From Balanoglossus misakiensis (taxonomy: Eukaryota; Hemichordata), in assembly GCA_040954595.2 (NCBI GenBank), contig CM082583.2, positions 9,114,001-9,178,000 on the forward strand: DNA of 64,000 bases, in the 5' to 3' direction. The notes beneath the pieces are model-generated. The model worked only from the letters and a program-made list of their open reading frames with translations, searched no databases and was not told where the DNA came from. How positions within the stretch are numbered: position 1 is the first letter of the stretch; the number at the start of each line of letters is the position of its first letter. This document shows, one piece after another, positions 1 to 10,400 of the stretch. The position numbers and the translations under genes were made by a program.

Positions 1-6
1 GTGAAG
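1..6 (+). CDS. FBN: Fibrillin exon fragment (end of upstream TB exon)
   Basis: Six bases precede a consensus GTAAGT donor at 7. The last G completes a phase-1 codon with the AT that starts the next exon at 143, as at every other junction of the gene. The rest of the exon lies outside the window. Confidence 0.6.
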
Positions 7-3000
7 GTAAGTTCCTTTGTTGGATAATTCTTTTAGTGTTGTTCACAAACGCCCACTTTAGTAAGAATACCGATGAAAGACCACTGAATCACATCTATGA
101 AATGGTATTGGGTGATCTGCAACATTCCGTGTTCTCTTCCAGATGACTTCATTATGCTGTGCCCAGATGGATTTGGTATCGCACCCGGCACCAATCCAGA
201 CATCATGGAAGACATCAACGAGTGTAAACTGTTTGATGACAGTTGTGGCAGTGGATACTGTGTCAACACTGATGGCTCCTACCGTTGTGAATGTCCAATG
301 GGCTATGTCCTGGACGGGTCCGGCACTAACTGTGTTGGTAAGTGAAAATGACACACAGAGAATATTTTGATTTTATCATATGAAACTAGGCTACCTTTTA
401 TCACGAAGAGAACTTTCAAACGCTTGTGAAAGTAATTGCACAGAGATAGAAAGTGAAGCAAGCAAGAAAGGTGATTAATCATACTTGTAAGAAAATCAAC
501 CAATTCAATTCCTTTACCATGGAACTGCAGTGTTTTCAGTGGTAAAGTTGAATGATATCTATACACACAATGACAATTGCCCCCTCTTTAATCACCAGAT
601 GATGACGAATGTGCTGCAGTCACTGATCCATGTGGTAATGGTGTCTGCCAGAATGTGGACGGTGGATATGTCTGTGAGTGCGATGAGGGCTATGAGGCTG
701 GCATGGACAATACCTGTCATGGTGAGCATTTCATTTCTAGAAGAATTTGAAAGTTGCATGTACTTCTCTAAGCGAAAAATCTTTTATTATTACATCAACC
801 ATTTATGTCCACTTACTAGAAATCAACAGAATATGTAAGCACTACTTTCAGGCATATTTGTGCTGATTGTTATTGATGAAAGCTTACATAAATGTCATTG
901 TATTATATAGAAACTTGAATATTTAAATTATTAGTTGGAGCATAGACTTGTGAATCAAGATGCAGATTTTAGCCCTGAGATGATTCACTAGTTAATTTGT
1001 GCCTTTACTTTTCTCTCTGTGATAGATGTTGATGAGTGTGATTACCTGGGCTTTGAATGTGCTTTCCGGTGTGAAAACACAGAGGGTTCATATGTCTGTT
1101 CATGTCCTAAAGGCTATACAGTCTTACCTGATGGAAAGCACTGTGGAGGTAAGTGAATTATTATGATGAGGAAATCATGGCAGACACAAGGCAACAATCA
1201 AAGCAAGGTCTGCACAAATTATTGGGAGAGAAATTTTATTCTGGGAGAAGGCCTTCTGAAGACCTGAAGTCAGGTCTGTTGTGACAACTGTAACTTATCA
1301 AGGATGGCGAGTTACCAAGGGACTTTACCACTGGTTGTTACTCAATTGTAACCATCTCTTGGCAAGAGTCGACTGTGTCCTACACATATCACAATCAGTT
1401 GTGATGATTGATCATTTCTTACATTGGTATCTTCTTCTCCTCTCACTTAGATTTGGATGAATGTGCAACTGGTGCACACGACTGTAATTTCAACTGCAAA
1501 AACTTGATTGGCACTTACATGTGCATCTGCCCAGCGGGCATGGAGCCCCTAGAATCAGATATGGATACGTGTGTGGGTAAGTTCTATCAAATTTCACCAA
1601 CAGACAAGGTTGTTGCTCATGAAAGATCCAAGAGAAGGCAAAGTTTTAGTCTGTAGTTTCTCACTCTAAATACCATAAAATAAAGTCTTATTGTACACGT
1701 ACAGTACATGATTTTCATATATTTGTGAGCTTCTTTAAACTCACAAAGATAACCATTTTCATAGTCTTCTGACAAAGTAAGATCAAATCAGTAAGAGCAG
1801 CAAAGTATGTACATTTAAACATAATTTCTCTAATTTTTATTACAACCAGATGTTGATGAATGTCGAAATGACCCATACATTTGTCAGAATGGACAGTGTG
1901 TTAACCTGCAAGGAACATACCGATGTGAATGTGATACTGGTTTCGAAGTGGATGACTCGGGCAAAATTTGTCTAGGTAAGAATCTATACATTGTACATGT
2001 AGCAGGAATGTATCATTGATGTGTGACTTCTCCAGGGTTTAGTTTCTACAAAACACTGAACAGCTTTATTAGAAACTTGAATCTAACAAACAGGCAAATT
2101 GCAGCTAGGCATTACATCTTTTTCTGTCTACCCTTTGAACAGATATTCGAGAGGGAATATGTTTCTACTCTGTGAACAACGGCATGTGCCAGACCTCAGC
2201 CGGCGAAGTCAGAGCCATGACCAAATCAACTTGCTGCTGTGCCATGGGAATGGCTTGGGGACCTGACTGTGATACTTGTCCGAGGAGAGGATCAGGTAAG
2301 GATTTGTTTGGCTATGTAGGCCTGTGTGTAGGTACTGGTGAATAATCAGATTTGAGTAGCAGGTATGGATCTTCTGCAGGTTTATTTGCAAAGGCATGTT
2401 TGTACACAATTTTTATTGTTGTAGGTCCACCACTATATTGTTGAACATTGCCATATTCTTGAAGTGACAATCTCCATCACTTGGCTTCTTTTTTAACAGC
2501 TGGATTTGAAGAGCTTTGTCGCAATGGCGAAGGCAAAACACCCGATGGTCAAGACATTGATGAGTGCATTGATGTCCCTGGTCTCTGTTACAACGGCATA
2601 TGTGTCAATACACTGGGCTCGTACAGATGTGTTTGCAACCATGGGTATATCAGTGACACTGAGGGAACTAAGTGTGTTGGTGAGTATATTGCTTATACCT
2701 ATGACTTGGTGGGGCAGGGTGTTCTTACTATTTTCTAAACACCTGGAAGCACTTCTTTGTGGGTTTTTTTGTCAGAGGGCCACATATATATATTTTTTTT
2801 CTTCTATCATGGATTTAACTTTGAATTGGTTGTATGTGTCGTACTGTGTTGTTCTTTGTCTTTACAACTGGCCACGTAAATTGCTTGTGGGAGTCATCCA
2901 GAAAACTAATATATGTTGTATTTTTAGATTTGAATGAGTGTGAGGAGACACCCACGCCATGTGACTACAACTGCAAGAACACAGAAGGCAGCTATACGTG

Positions 3001-5880
3001 TGGCTGTCCTCAGGGTTATGTCCAAGGTCCTGATGGCGATTGCAAAGGTATGATTTCTCACTGACGATTTCTTATTGGGCCAGACTGTCTTCCTTTTGCG
3101 AATCATCAACTGTGCATCAACAACACAACATTTACACAATTTTAAGTTAGAAAAGAATCTGATTTATTTACACCACTTTAAATATATCATAATAAAACCT
3201 GACACTCTATGATATTTTGTAGGCTTACTCCTCTTTTCTTGTTCATTTATCCACAGATCTGGATGAGTGTGAATCAGACACTCACAACTGTCAGTATCTC
3301 TGTATGAACACTGTAGGAGGATTCCACTGTACATGTCCTGAAGGCTTCTCTCAACATGGCATGGGTTGTATTGGTAAGGCTATTCACACTTTCCCTATCA
3401 ATATATTGCATGTACATGTACATGTATATGCAACCATAAATCAATATTGTAAGACATTATTCAGCTTGTTCTATGCATCTTGATCATGCTTAGAAATCTA
3501 AGAAATCTACTCTTTCTTCTTCCCCAAGACATCGATGAGTGCGCCAGCCAGCCTCAGCTGTGTGGTCCGTTTGGAACATGTCAGAACGAACAAGGTGGAT
3601 ATCGTTGTGAATGTCAAAGAGGGTATACATTTGACCCAGTCCTCTCTATGTGCACAGGTGAGTGAAAATCAGTTCGATGCAAATATTAAAACTACAATGG
3701 ATGCATTTATCTGCCAACCAAAGTGGAAAACCAGACTATGTGTTCTTTCATAGTACAAGTGGCATAAATAAACTATAACAATAATAACATGTATCCTTTG
3801 ATTGTCTTCTACCAGATATGGATGAGTGTCTTGGTAACCACCGCTGTCAAGATGGCTGCCAGAATACCATGGGAGGTTATCGCTGCAGCTGCCCTCAGGG
3901 ATTCGTCCAGCATTACTACTGGAATCAGTGTGTTGGTATGTCATTCTGTCTTACATCCAGTAATCATAGCATATTTGAAAAAGAACTCTCCAGGGTGCCT
4001 CGTACCTGCCAATCCATGAAGTACTCCATTCTGATCCAGAATCTAAGAGTGGTATGCCATTCTGATTTAGAATCACCAGAAAGAACTCAGAGATCACCAT
4101 ATAAAATTGCGGATTAGTTAATTAACTATGCCATTATTGTGAATTTCTAAATGCATGTCCCACTGAGGAAAGAAAATACTTTTTATTGCAGATGACAATG
4201 AATGTATGGACAATCGCCTTTGTGGATCAGCTACTTGCTACAACACTGTTGGAAGCTTCAAATGTGGCTGTTCTGCAGGATTCAACTTTAACGCCCAGTA
4301 TTTGACCTGCCAAGGTAAGAAAGGGGAGGGGGTTAAGCATAAATATCTCGTCACATTTTACACTTGCATTGTCAAGTAATTGCTGTGTTACTTTGATGCA
4401 GATTTACCAATGTTTTTTTCAATCTGAAATAACAGACAACTGACCATTTGGTTTCTTTTGTCACAGATGTCAATGAATGTATTGGGTTTGGTCGAAATCC
4501 ATGTTCCTTTGATTGCCAAAATACCCAGGGAAGCTTTAGCTGTGGTTGTCCACCGGGATACACCAGTGCATTCCAAGGGTGAGTTTGTCTCTCTGCCTTT
4601 GTCTTGAACCCAGGAAGTCTTCCGGTGGGGTTCATGACTTTCTCCGAGCTTCTCATTATGAATTAAAATCAGATGATAATTCAACATCCATAACGTGATC
4701 TGAGTCTGGAAAGAAGTTAAGGTTCATACTTTGATTGATGTTGAACACATATTTTATGGTGGAGTGGTGTTAATTTACTGGAAACCTACCATGTTCTAAC
4801 TTATTCTCTGTTGACCCATTTCTCATATCTTTGATCCAGTCTCCCCACTTCTGACATCACACATCTTGTCATTGTAGGTCTTGTGTGTCAACTCTAGGAA
4901 GAGAGTCAACTGAGGGATGTTACGCTTGTGAGAATGGCCAGGCATCGGCTGGCGGGGTGCCTCTGCAGACAAATCTCGGCGCCGGTGTTGGTCAGGGATT
5001 CGACCAGCCAGCTTCTGACTTTGGTGGCAACTATAACCCTCAGCCGTACGAAGACACCCAGGGATACCAGGGAAATGGACAGCCACTGGGTCAGCCTTTT
5101 GGCCAACCGTATGGTGGTGGTCAGCAGTATGGAGGTGGTCAGCAGTATGGTGGTGGTCAGGAGTATGGCCAGCAGTATGGTGGTGGTCAGCAATACGGCC
5201 AGCAGTATGGTGGTGGTCAGCAGTATGGAGGTGGCCAACAGTATGGTGGTGGCCAGCAGTATGGTGGTGGTCAGCAGTATGGAGGTGGTCAACAATACGG
5301 CCAACAGTACGGCCAACAAGATCAATACAGACAGGGTGGCTACAGTGGGGGCTACAGCGGCGGGTACAATCGTTACAAGAGGTCGGCCAACGACACAGAT
5401 CCCTTGAGTTCCGGAAGCCAGAGCTCTGAAGACACCGATACGGTTAACCATCACAAGAAACTGATGCAGGTGGACGGAGAAGGCCCCAGAAAGAACGTCG
5501 CGGAAAGCCAAACAGAGAACAAAGACAGTGCACAGACTGGCATCAAAGATATCAAGTCGATCGCAGTGAAAGTGAAACTGAGCCAAGCCAAGGCGCGATC
5601 CCGCGTGCTCAAATTTGTGTCGTCTTTGGCGTCCTACGTTGGTGATATGCAATACAACATGACCAAGGGTAACGAGGGGGGCTACTTCGATGTCCGACAC
5701 AAGCACGGTTCCACAATCGTGACTTTCCAGAAAACTGTCACAAGGCCGTCTGTATTCCACCTAGAGATATCCGGCAGCTTGAGAGCCAACCCCAATGAAG
5801 AAAAATTAGAAGAGGTCCTGATGAAAGAATACAAAAAACACACACCCATGTTGAAGCTAGAAATTCATGTGATCCAATGA
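1..5880 (+). CDS. FBN: Fibrillin, C-terminal part (5'-truncated by window edge)
   Basis: Secreted extracellular-matrix glycoprotein that polymerises into microfibrils. Fifteen exon segments join in frame; from 143 to the TGA at 5878-5880 they give 916 residues. Order: end of a TB-domain exon, five cbEGF domains, one TB domain with the CCC signature, seven cbEGF domains, a CYxC segment, a Gly/Gln/Tyr-rich block, a furin site (RYKR, 5371-5382) and a 165-residue C-terminal propeptide. Each cbEGF is one phase 1-1 exon starting with D-[IVLMD]-[DN]-E-C, the calcium-binding consensus. Five cbEGFs between TB domains and seven after the last TB is, as I recall, the layout of vertebrate fibrillin C-termini; LTBPs and fibulins do not end this way. 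Introns are about 110-305 bp and hold nothing else I can name. Odd feature: the repeat block before the furin site, which vertebrate fibrillins lack at that point. The symbol is family level; I cannot say which vertebrate paralogue is closest. Confidence 0.93.
143..337 (+). CDS. FBN: Fibrillin exon: TB tail plus cbEGF
   Basis: Acceptor TTCCAG ends at 142 and donor GTAAGT starts at 338. It encodes the linker [12 protein letters not shown], the end of a TB domain as in the exon at 2500, followed by a cbEGF beginning DINEC with six cysteines. Confidence 0.9.
599..721 (+). CDS. FBN: Fibrillin exon: cbEGF
   Basis: Phase 1-1 exon bounded by CACCAG and GTGAGC. It encodes one cbEGF beginning DDDEC, with the Asn-x-x-Gly-Gly-Tyr turn (NVDGGY) found in hydroxylatable cbEGFs. 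Confidence 0.9.
1026..1148 (+). CDS. FBN: Fibrillin exon: cbEGF
   Basis: Acceptor GATAG ends at 1025 and donor GTAAGT starts at 1149. One cbEGF beginning DVDEC with the NTEGSY turn. Confidence 0.9.
1451..1576 (+). CDS. FBN: Fibrillin exon: cbEGF
   Basis: Acceptor CACTTAG ends at 1450 and donor GTAAGT starts at 1577. One cbEGF beginning DLDEC with six cysteines. Confidence 0.9.
1850..1975 (+). CDS. FBN: Fibrillin exon: cbEGF
   Basis: Acceptor AACCAG ends at 1849 and donor GTAAGA starts at 1976. One cbEGF beginning DVDEC, the fifth and last before the TB domain. Confidence 0.9.
   Translation: MLMNVEMTHTFVRMDSVLTCKEHTDVNVILVSKWMTRAKFV
2143..2295 (+). CDS. FBN: Fibrillin exon: TB (8-Cys) domain
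   Basis: Acceptor AACAG ends at 2142 and donor GTAAGG starts at 2296. It encodes [16 protein letters not shown] and the diagnostic triple cysteine in [16 protein letters not shown] domains occur only in fibrillins and LTBPs. The last TB cysteine lies in the next exon (ELC), as in vertebrate fibrillin. Confidence 0.93.
2500..2679 (+). CDS. FBN: Fibrillin exon: TB tail plus cbEGF
   Basis: Acceptor AACAG ends at 2499 and donor GTGAGT starts at 2680. It encodes GFEELC, the last TB cysteine, and then a cbEGF beginning DIDEC. Confidence 0.9.
2928..3047 (+). CDS. FBN: Fibrillin exon: cbEGF
   Basis: Acceptor TTTTTAG ends at 2927 and donor GTATGA starts at 3048. One cbEGF beginning DLNEC. Confidence 0.9.
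3257..3373 (+). CDS. FBN: Fibrillin exon: cbEGF
   Basis: Acceptor CCACAG ends at 3256 and donor GTAAGG starts at 3374. One cbEGF beginning DLDEC; at 117 nt it is the shortest EGF exon here. Confidence 0.9.
3529..3657 (+). CDS. FBN: Fibrillin exon: cbEGF
   Basis: Acceptor CCCAAG ends at 3528 and donor GTGAGT starts at 3658. One cbEGF beginning DIDEC with the NEQGGY turn. Confidence 0.9.
3816..3935 (+). CDS. FBN: Fibrillin exon: cbEGF
   Basis: Acceptor TACCAG ends at 3815 and donor GTATGT starts at 3936. One cbEGF beginning DMDEC. Confidence 0.9.
4192..4314 (+). CDS. FBN: Fibrillin exon: cbEGF
   Basis: Acceptor TTGCAG ends at 4191 and donor GTAAGA starts at 4315. One cbEGF beginning DDNEC. 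Confidence 0.9.
4467..4578 (+). CDS. FBN: Fibrillin exon: last cbEGF
   Basis: Acceptor TCACAG ends at 4466 and donor GTGAGT starts at 4579. It encodes DVNEC through CGCPPGY. It is the only exon here that ends in phase 2, marking the change from the EGF array to the C-terminal exon, which supplies the sixth cysteine. Confidence 0.88.
4878..5880 (+). CDS. FBN: Fibrillin last exon: CYxC segment, QQYGGG block, furin site, asprosin-like propeptide
   Basis: Acceptor TTGTAG ends at 4877; TGA at 5878-5880. Order: the sixth EGF cysteine (GSCVS), a GCYACENGQ segment matching the ACYEC region of vertebrate fibrillins, a Gly/Gln/Tyr-rich stretch (about 5084-5370), RYKR at 5371-5382, then 165 residues. 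The tail begins SANDTD, like the STNETD start of human asprosin, and contains [14 protein letters not shown] and [14 protein letters not shown], which match the fibrillin C-terminal family pattern. One N-glycosylation site (NDT) sits just after the cleavage point. Confidence 0.9.
5108..5318 (+). repeat. Coding minisatellite, 18-bp unit encoding QQYGGG
   Basis: Tandem 18-bp units encode about nine YGGG motifs, mixed with shorter 12-bp QQYG units. Near-identical codons (CAG-CAG-TAT-GGT) indicate recent slippage or unequal exchange inside the coding exon. The reading frame is kept throughout. Confidence 0.9.
5383..5877 (+). other. Predicted furin-released C-terminal propeptide (asprosin-like), 165 residues
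   Basis: This follows the RYKR motif (R-x-K-R), a canonical furin site. In vertebrates, release of this segment is needed for fibrillin assembly, and the FBN1 fragment (140 residues) is the hormone asprosin. Hormone activity here is not shown; only the site and homology are. Confidence 0.75.
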
Positions 5881-7080
5881 ACAATTTCTGTCGGTGCTAT
5901 TAATATTATAAAAAATGAAACATAAAAAAGAGGGATTATTCAGATTTGATTTTCCCCAAATAGGTGTATGTTAAAGTACAATCTGTGTGGAAGCATGCTG
6001 TTCACCCCATGTTTCCTGCATATGTAGATTGGCCCTAGTTTTATATTATGATAGGTCAGTCTACTGGATGGGGCGTGTAAGGTGGGAAAGAATGCATACA
6101 AGGGACAAGCAGGCCAATTGAATCAAGAATGACTAAAATAGGCGAATTTCTAATATGCTAGGTTTTTGATGTCAGGAAGCAAGGTCACACATTGATTGCA
6201 GATTCCTCATTTTACTCCATCTTGTCAAAATACGAACTGTGGTCCTAGTTTTATCTGAAATATTTCTTTTATTGTCATTCAATTTATTAGGATACACTTT
6301 TTTACATATTGTAATCCCAAGCTAAGATTAATGAAAAATATGATATTTGAGAATTAATTACTTTTATTGTAACAGACTTTATGGCAGTTATGTTAGGGGG
6401 TATTTTGAAGGTGTTAATTTGTCCATAAATAGAAAATTTTGATGAAAGAAGTTTAGTCTAGCCAACATACGCATAATGTTTTTTGACATATTTTGTGTCA
6501 TCATGATTTTCTTTAGAATTGCTCATCTATATGGGAGAAATTTTCAGTAGACGCGAATAAATAATAATTTTTTTTTCAATATAGTCATTGCAAAATTGGT
6601 GGTTTAACCCGTCTAATAATGTCTCAAAACTGGGAAATAAACATATAACATGTGTGAGTCAAGTACAAGAAAAATAAAAAAATGAATATTTTATTAAACT
6701 TGGTGTCTTAATATGTATGTCTTGTTCAGTCCTCTGACACTCAAAGGACAAACTTTTCCACCTTGACCTTCTCTGAATGCCAAAATTTTGTCTGGATTCT
6801 CTTTTCGCTTGTATTAAAATTTGCTTCATTTTTTTCAAACTTTTCAATCGTTTCTGCCATGCACTTCTGTATTCACCAAAGTATTAAAACTTCTTGAACC
6901 TTCACGTGTTTTTGTCAGTTTTTAATCTCTTGACACAGTTTTCTTTATTACTTGGTAAATGTAGCGATTACTAGTATAAAGTCACGGGCAAATCCTGAAG
7001 CGCAAATGTAAAAATTGCTGTACTAGCATAGCGCCCTCTATTGTGACTTTGTCAATTTTGCTAACAATACGCCAATAACA
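5881..7080. other. Fibrillin 3' UTR and intergenic DNA
   Basis: AT-rich, with no credible coding frame. Two AATAAA hexamers (6556-6561 and 6636-6641) are the best candidate polyadenylation signals, which would give a 3' UTR of about 0.7-0.8 kb. Nothing else is recognised. Confidence 0.5.
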
Positions 7081-7095
7081 CCTGGTGTAAAAGGA

Positions 7096-7152
7096 CCAAT
7101 CACCTCTCAGCCAATCAACGAGCATACCGCTCTACGTAGAGATTCCCATTGG
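7096..7152 (+). promoter_or_regulatory. CCAAT-box cluster, candidate promoter
   Basis: Three CCAAT motifs within 60 bp: 7096-7100, 7111-7115 and one inverted (ATTGG, 7148-7152). A 12-bp palindrome CTCTACGTAGAG (7130-7141) lies between them. CCAAT clusters bind NF-Y and mark proximal promoters. A possible first exon follows. There is no TATA box, and the direction is inferred from that exon. Confidence 0.4.
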
Positions 7153-7284
7153 TTGAGAGTGTTCAAAGCTTCACCAGCACCAGGTGATTTCAATTACGTG
7201 CCACCTCATTCTGTTCCACTTCTTATTTTGGGGAGCGAGCACGCCTTCGTCATCCAACACGACATTTTCTGTGTCGAAGAAAAC

Positions 7285-7406
7285 ATGATTTTGAGGATGA
7301 TGGCCGATTTGGAGAACTTTACAGGTTCTAGGGGAAATTTGCATTGCTATGTCGAAAGCACCTGCCGATCCTTTAGGTTCGTCGACGTTGATCCACCAAC
7401 AAACAA
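7285..7406 (+). CDS. Candidate first coding exon of an unidentified gene
   Basis: An ATG at 7285 opens a frame running to a consensus GTGAGT donor at 7407, just before an in-frame TGA. It would encode 40 residues starting MILRMMADLENFTG, which I do not recognise. The CCAAT cluster about 150 bp upstream and the donor are the only support. I find no matching acceptor exon before the ADAMTS gene. It could be a chance frame or a non-coding first exon. Confidence 0.25.
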
Positions 7407-7410
7407 GTGA

Positions 7411-10400
7411 GTAGACATGACCCTTTCATGTAACAGGTCACATGTAGCACGATTTCAGTTTGATATTCTCCAAAACAAGATGGCATCTCATCAGTGTATT
7501 AGCATAGTAGTTTTTTTTTTCAAAACAAGGATAGTCTACACACTAGACTGAGATGCGAGGCATTGCCCTCTATTTACGCAGTGAAGTTAACGACTCGAAG
7601 AAGACCAAAAGGTCGTAACATTCTCACCCAAACTGCTACTGAATACATTTTATAATTTATGATTTCGGACGGATGCTTCCTGTGGGGGAAACTCTACGAC
7701 ATCAACACGTACAAGCGAAGGGATGTGATGTGAGGGAACTTTGATCTAGTTTGCTAGACTTGTCGATTATTCGTTGTGTCACCGGACTCGTGCCTATAAG
7801 AGAGTTCGATATCCTCTCACGCAATAACCCCATTCTGGACAACTTGTTTGAATGTTTCATCGACTTTTAGCTTCAAATTCAAAAGACATCGCGGTATTGG
7901 GTATTTATCGATATAAAATTCTCACACTGCTTCTTAGGTTTTACCGAATTCTGAGCTGTTCATCAAAATGTTTTACTCTGTTGGTAGTGTTAGTATATCA
8001 GTCATTATTTGTCAGTTCAGTCATTCGCAAAGACTCCACAAAACCGAGAAACACATATCGGGTTCAATTGCCCATCATGAAAAACACTCCACGTGACATT
8101 TTCAGTACACGTGGTAAAGCATGTGAAATGATGTCGTAGCGATGTTTTTTGTCCATCGTTGTCAGTGTTATGTGTCTGGCTGTGCTATCGATATCTTAAG
8201 AACGGCTTATAACTATCTCAACCAGACTTGGTGAACAGATACCGTTTTTTTAATAAGTGGCAAGAACCGATTAGATTCTGGTTTAGTAGGTGTGGCTATC
8301 AAAATTATTTGTCTGACAATAATTGTCTATTGAGAGCAATGCATTCATGCAGAATGGAATTTGAAGTAAGACAGTCAGCAATCTGGTAAGATTATGATGG
8401 TACTATGTCAATAGTCTTGCTAATTTGCTTACAATGAAGTTTTATTTTTAGTGATATATTTCCGAATTTTCTACACAAAATTTAATGAATGTTGCTGCAG
8501 ATATTGATATCAGCGAGACCGGGCTCCTCCGGGAGATATGTAGTATATTATGTCAAGTAACGCCTTATCTGTATATTTAATTTGACTTTGGACTTAGGGG
8601 TATATTGAGTCCGCCACACTCTGTAAAGGAGAGCTTTTTGTAGTTATTTTAAAGTGGCGTTTGCATGCACAATGAAGTGACACGCATGAGACACAACGAT
8701 GGGGAGCCCTCAGCGCTCAATCTTGTCGATTTATTTTGTTTTTGCCACCACAACCCATGTAACGAAGTACATGTACACGGTACTTCAGCCCTGTGCCTGA
8801 ACTATTTGACCGAGACATTGATACACAGAGAATCGATGGTTCCTTGACCACTGAAACAGTAACCTGTCTGATCCAAAGTCACAACCTCGATCCACACGCG
8901 ATAATGACCTTCTCGGTGCGAGTGAACTTCTGGAGGATGTTTGGATCGTGTTTATTTGCCACCGTAAACACCAACCTTCAAGACTGTTCGGGTCCGAGTT
9001 TTTAACACACTCCGTTCCTTCTCCGCGTCCGGTCCTTGACCTGTGATGCACTCGAACAGCTGAAACATAATTGTATTTTTTCATTACAAAAAATAATGTT
9101 TGTAATGCAACAATACATTGCATGCTAGCTAATTGTTTTGAGCGTATAATTATTCCGCGGAGTAGTATGTGAAGTCAAGATGGTTGTCATGAAGAATACA
9201 TGTACTTTTTACCAATGCTTAACGAGGTTGATGACTTAAAAAAATCGAAGCGTGGGTCTGGATGACCCGGTCGGATGTGGAATATCTGAATTAGGGGTGT
9301 GCTTGCTCTCACTGGAGCGTAACCGAGAAGAATCTTAGGGTTCGTTATGGATGATAAGTCACCCCCGGGTTTTATCTTGAGTGAAAACACTGTTGTATTC
9401 AAAATAATCAAGTCGAGATAGTTAGAGCTATGACTTGTGAGGAAAAGCGAGATAGTGATGCATAACTATTAGTTGATCAAGCCTAATAAGGCTTTCCGAC
9501 AGAAATAACCGATCGAAGCATAGATGGTAGAAACGCCAACATAGGCCATTCGATTTTTTCGCACCAAGGAAGTTCTACACATACAGAGGACATCGTCTTT
9601 GTCCATGTCTTTTGTTGAGTGTAGGTAAAGTTCGCATAGATCGAGCGAACGACCCCAGACCGTGGTATCCTGTGATGGACGGGTGGATTCTGTCTTCTGC
9701 CGCCACTACGTCACAGTGATACGTCACGGCATGTGAGAAAATGGCACGACCTTTCCATGTTTGCCTTTTCATCACTATTGTTTATGCGGACCGCAGATGT
9801 AAATGTGTTTTCGTACCAACTGACGGATGGTAGTCAATAGCCGATGTCTGTCCGGGCTTTCGGAGAAACATTGACAATTAAACAAACATACCAGAAGTAT
9901 CACGCGTTTATTTGATTTTAAAAAAAATTTCACGTCAGTCGATACGGTACAAAGGCGGCAGACAACGACAGAATTTCCCTGTACCGATTGTCTCGACCAA
10001 GTTCAGTTGGTTTAAGAATTATGTAACAACTTTCTCGCATTTACTCGACGTCCAGATCGCTCTACTTTCATCTCGCCGCTGACTATGCGCCTTTCTTTGT
10101 AACACCGGGATTTTTCCTGACTCAAAAACCAAATATTAAGATTTCCCTTTGTACCCGCGCGATCCCGAGCTGGCTTCTGTGCTCATGAACTTTATAAGGA
10201 ATGACCTTTGCCAGGGGTTTGGTTTTGTATAGCCTGAGTGCATCTGCGATGAGGAAATCCCGTACCTATTGGTCTGCAGTGCAGACTGTGACGTGCCTTT
10301 ACGTAGAAAAAGAAAGACGTGCTTGAGTGAATTTTCCTCTTTAAGGAATATGAACTCTGTCGTAGCTAAGTCATATACAATCGACAAACTCATCACTCGA

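Noticed and set aside
4906-5760. 284-residue frame on the minus strand over the fibrillin last exon
   Set aside because: Shadow of the QQYGGG coding repeat; its sequence is low-complexity Leu/Thr and the plus frame has clear fibrillin homology.
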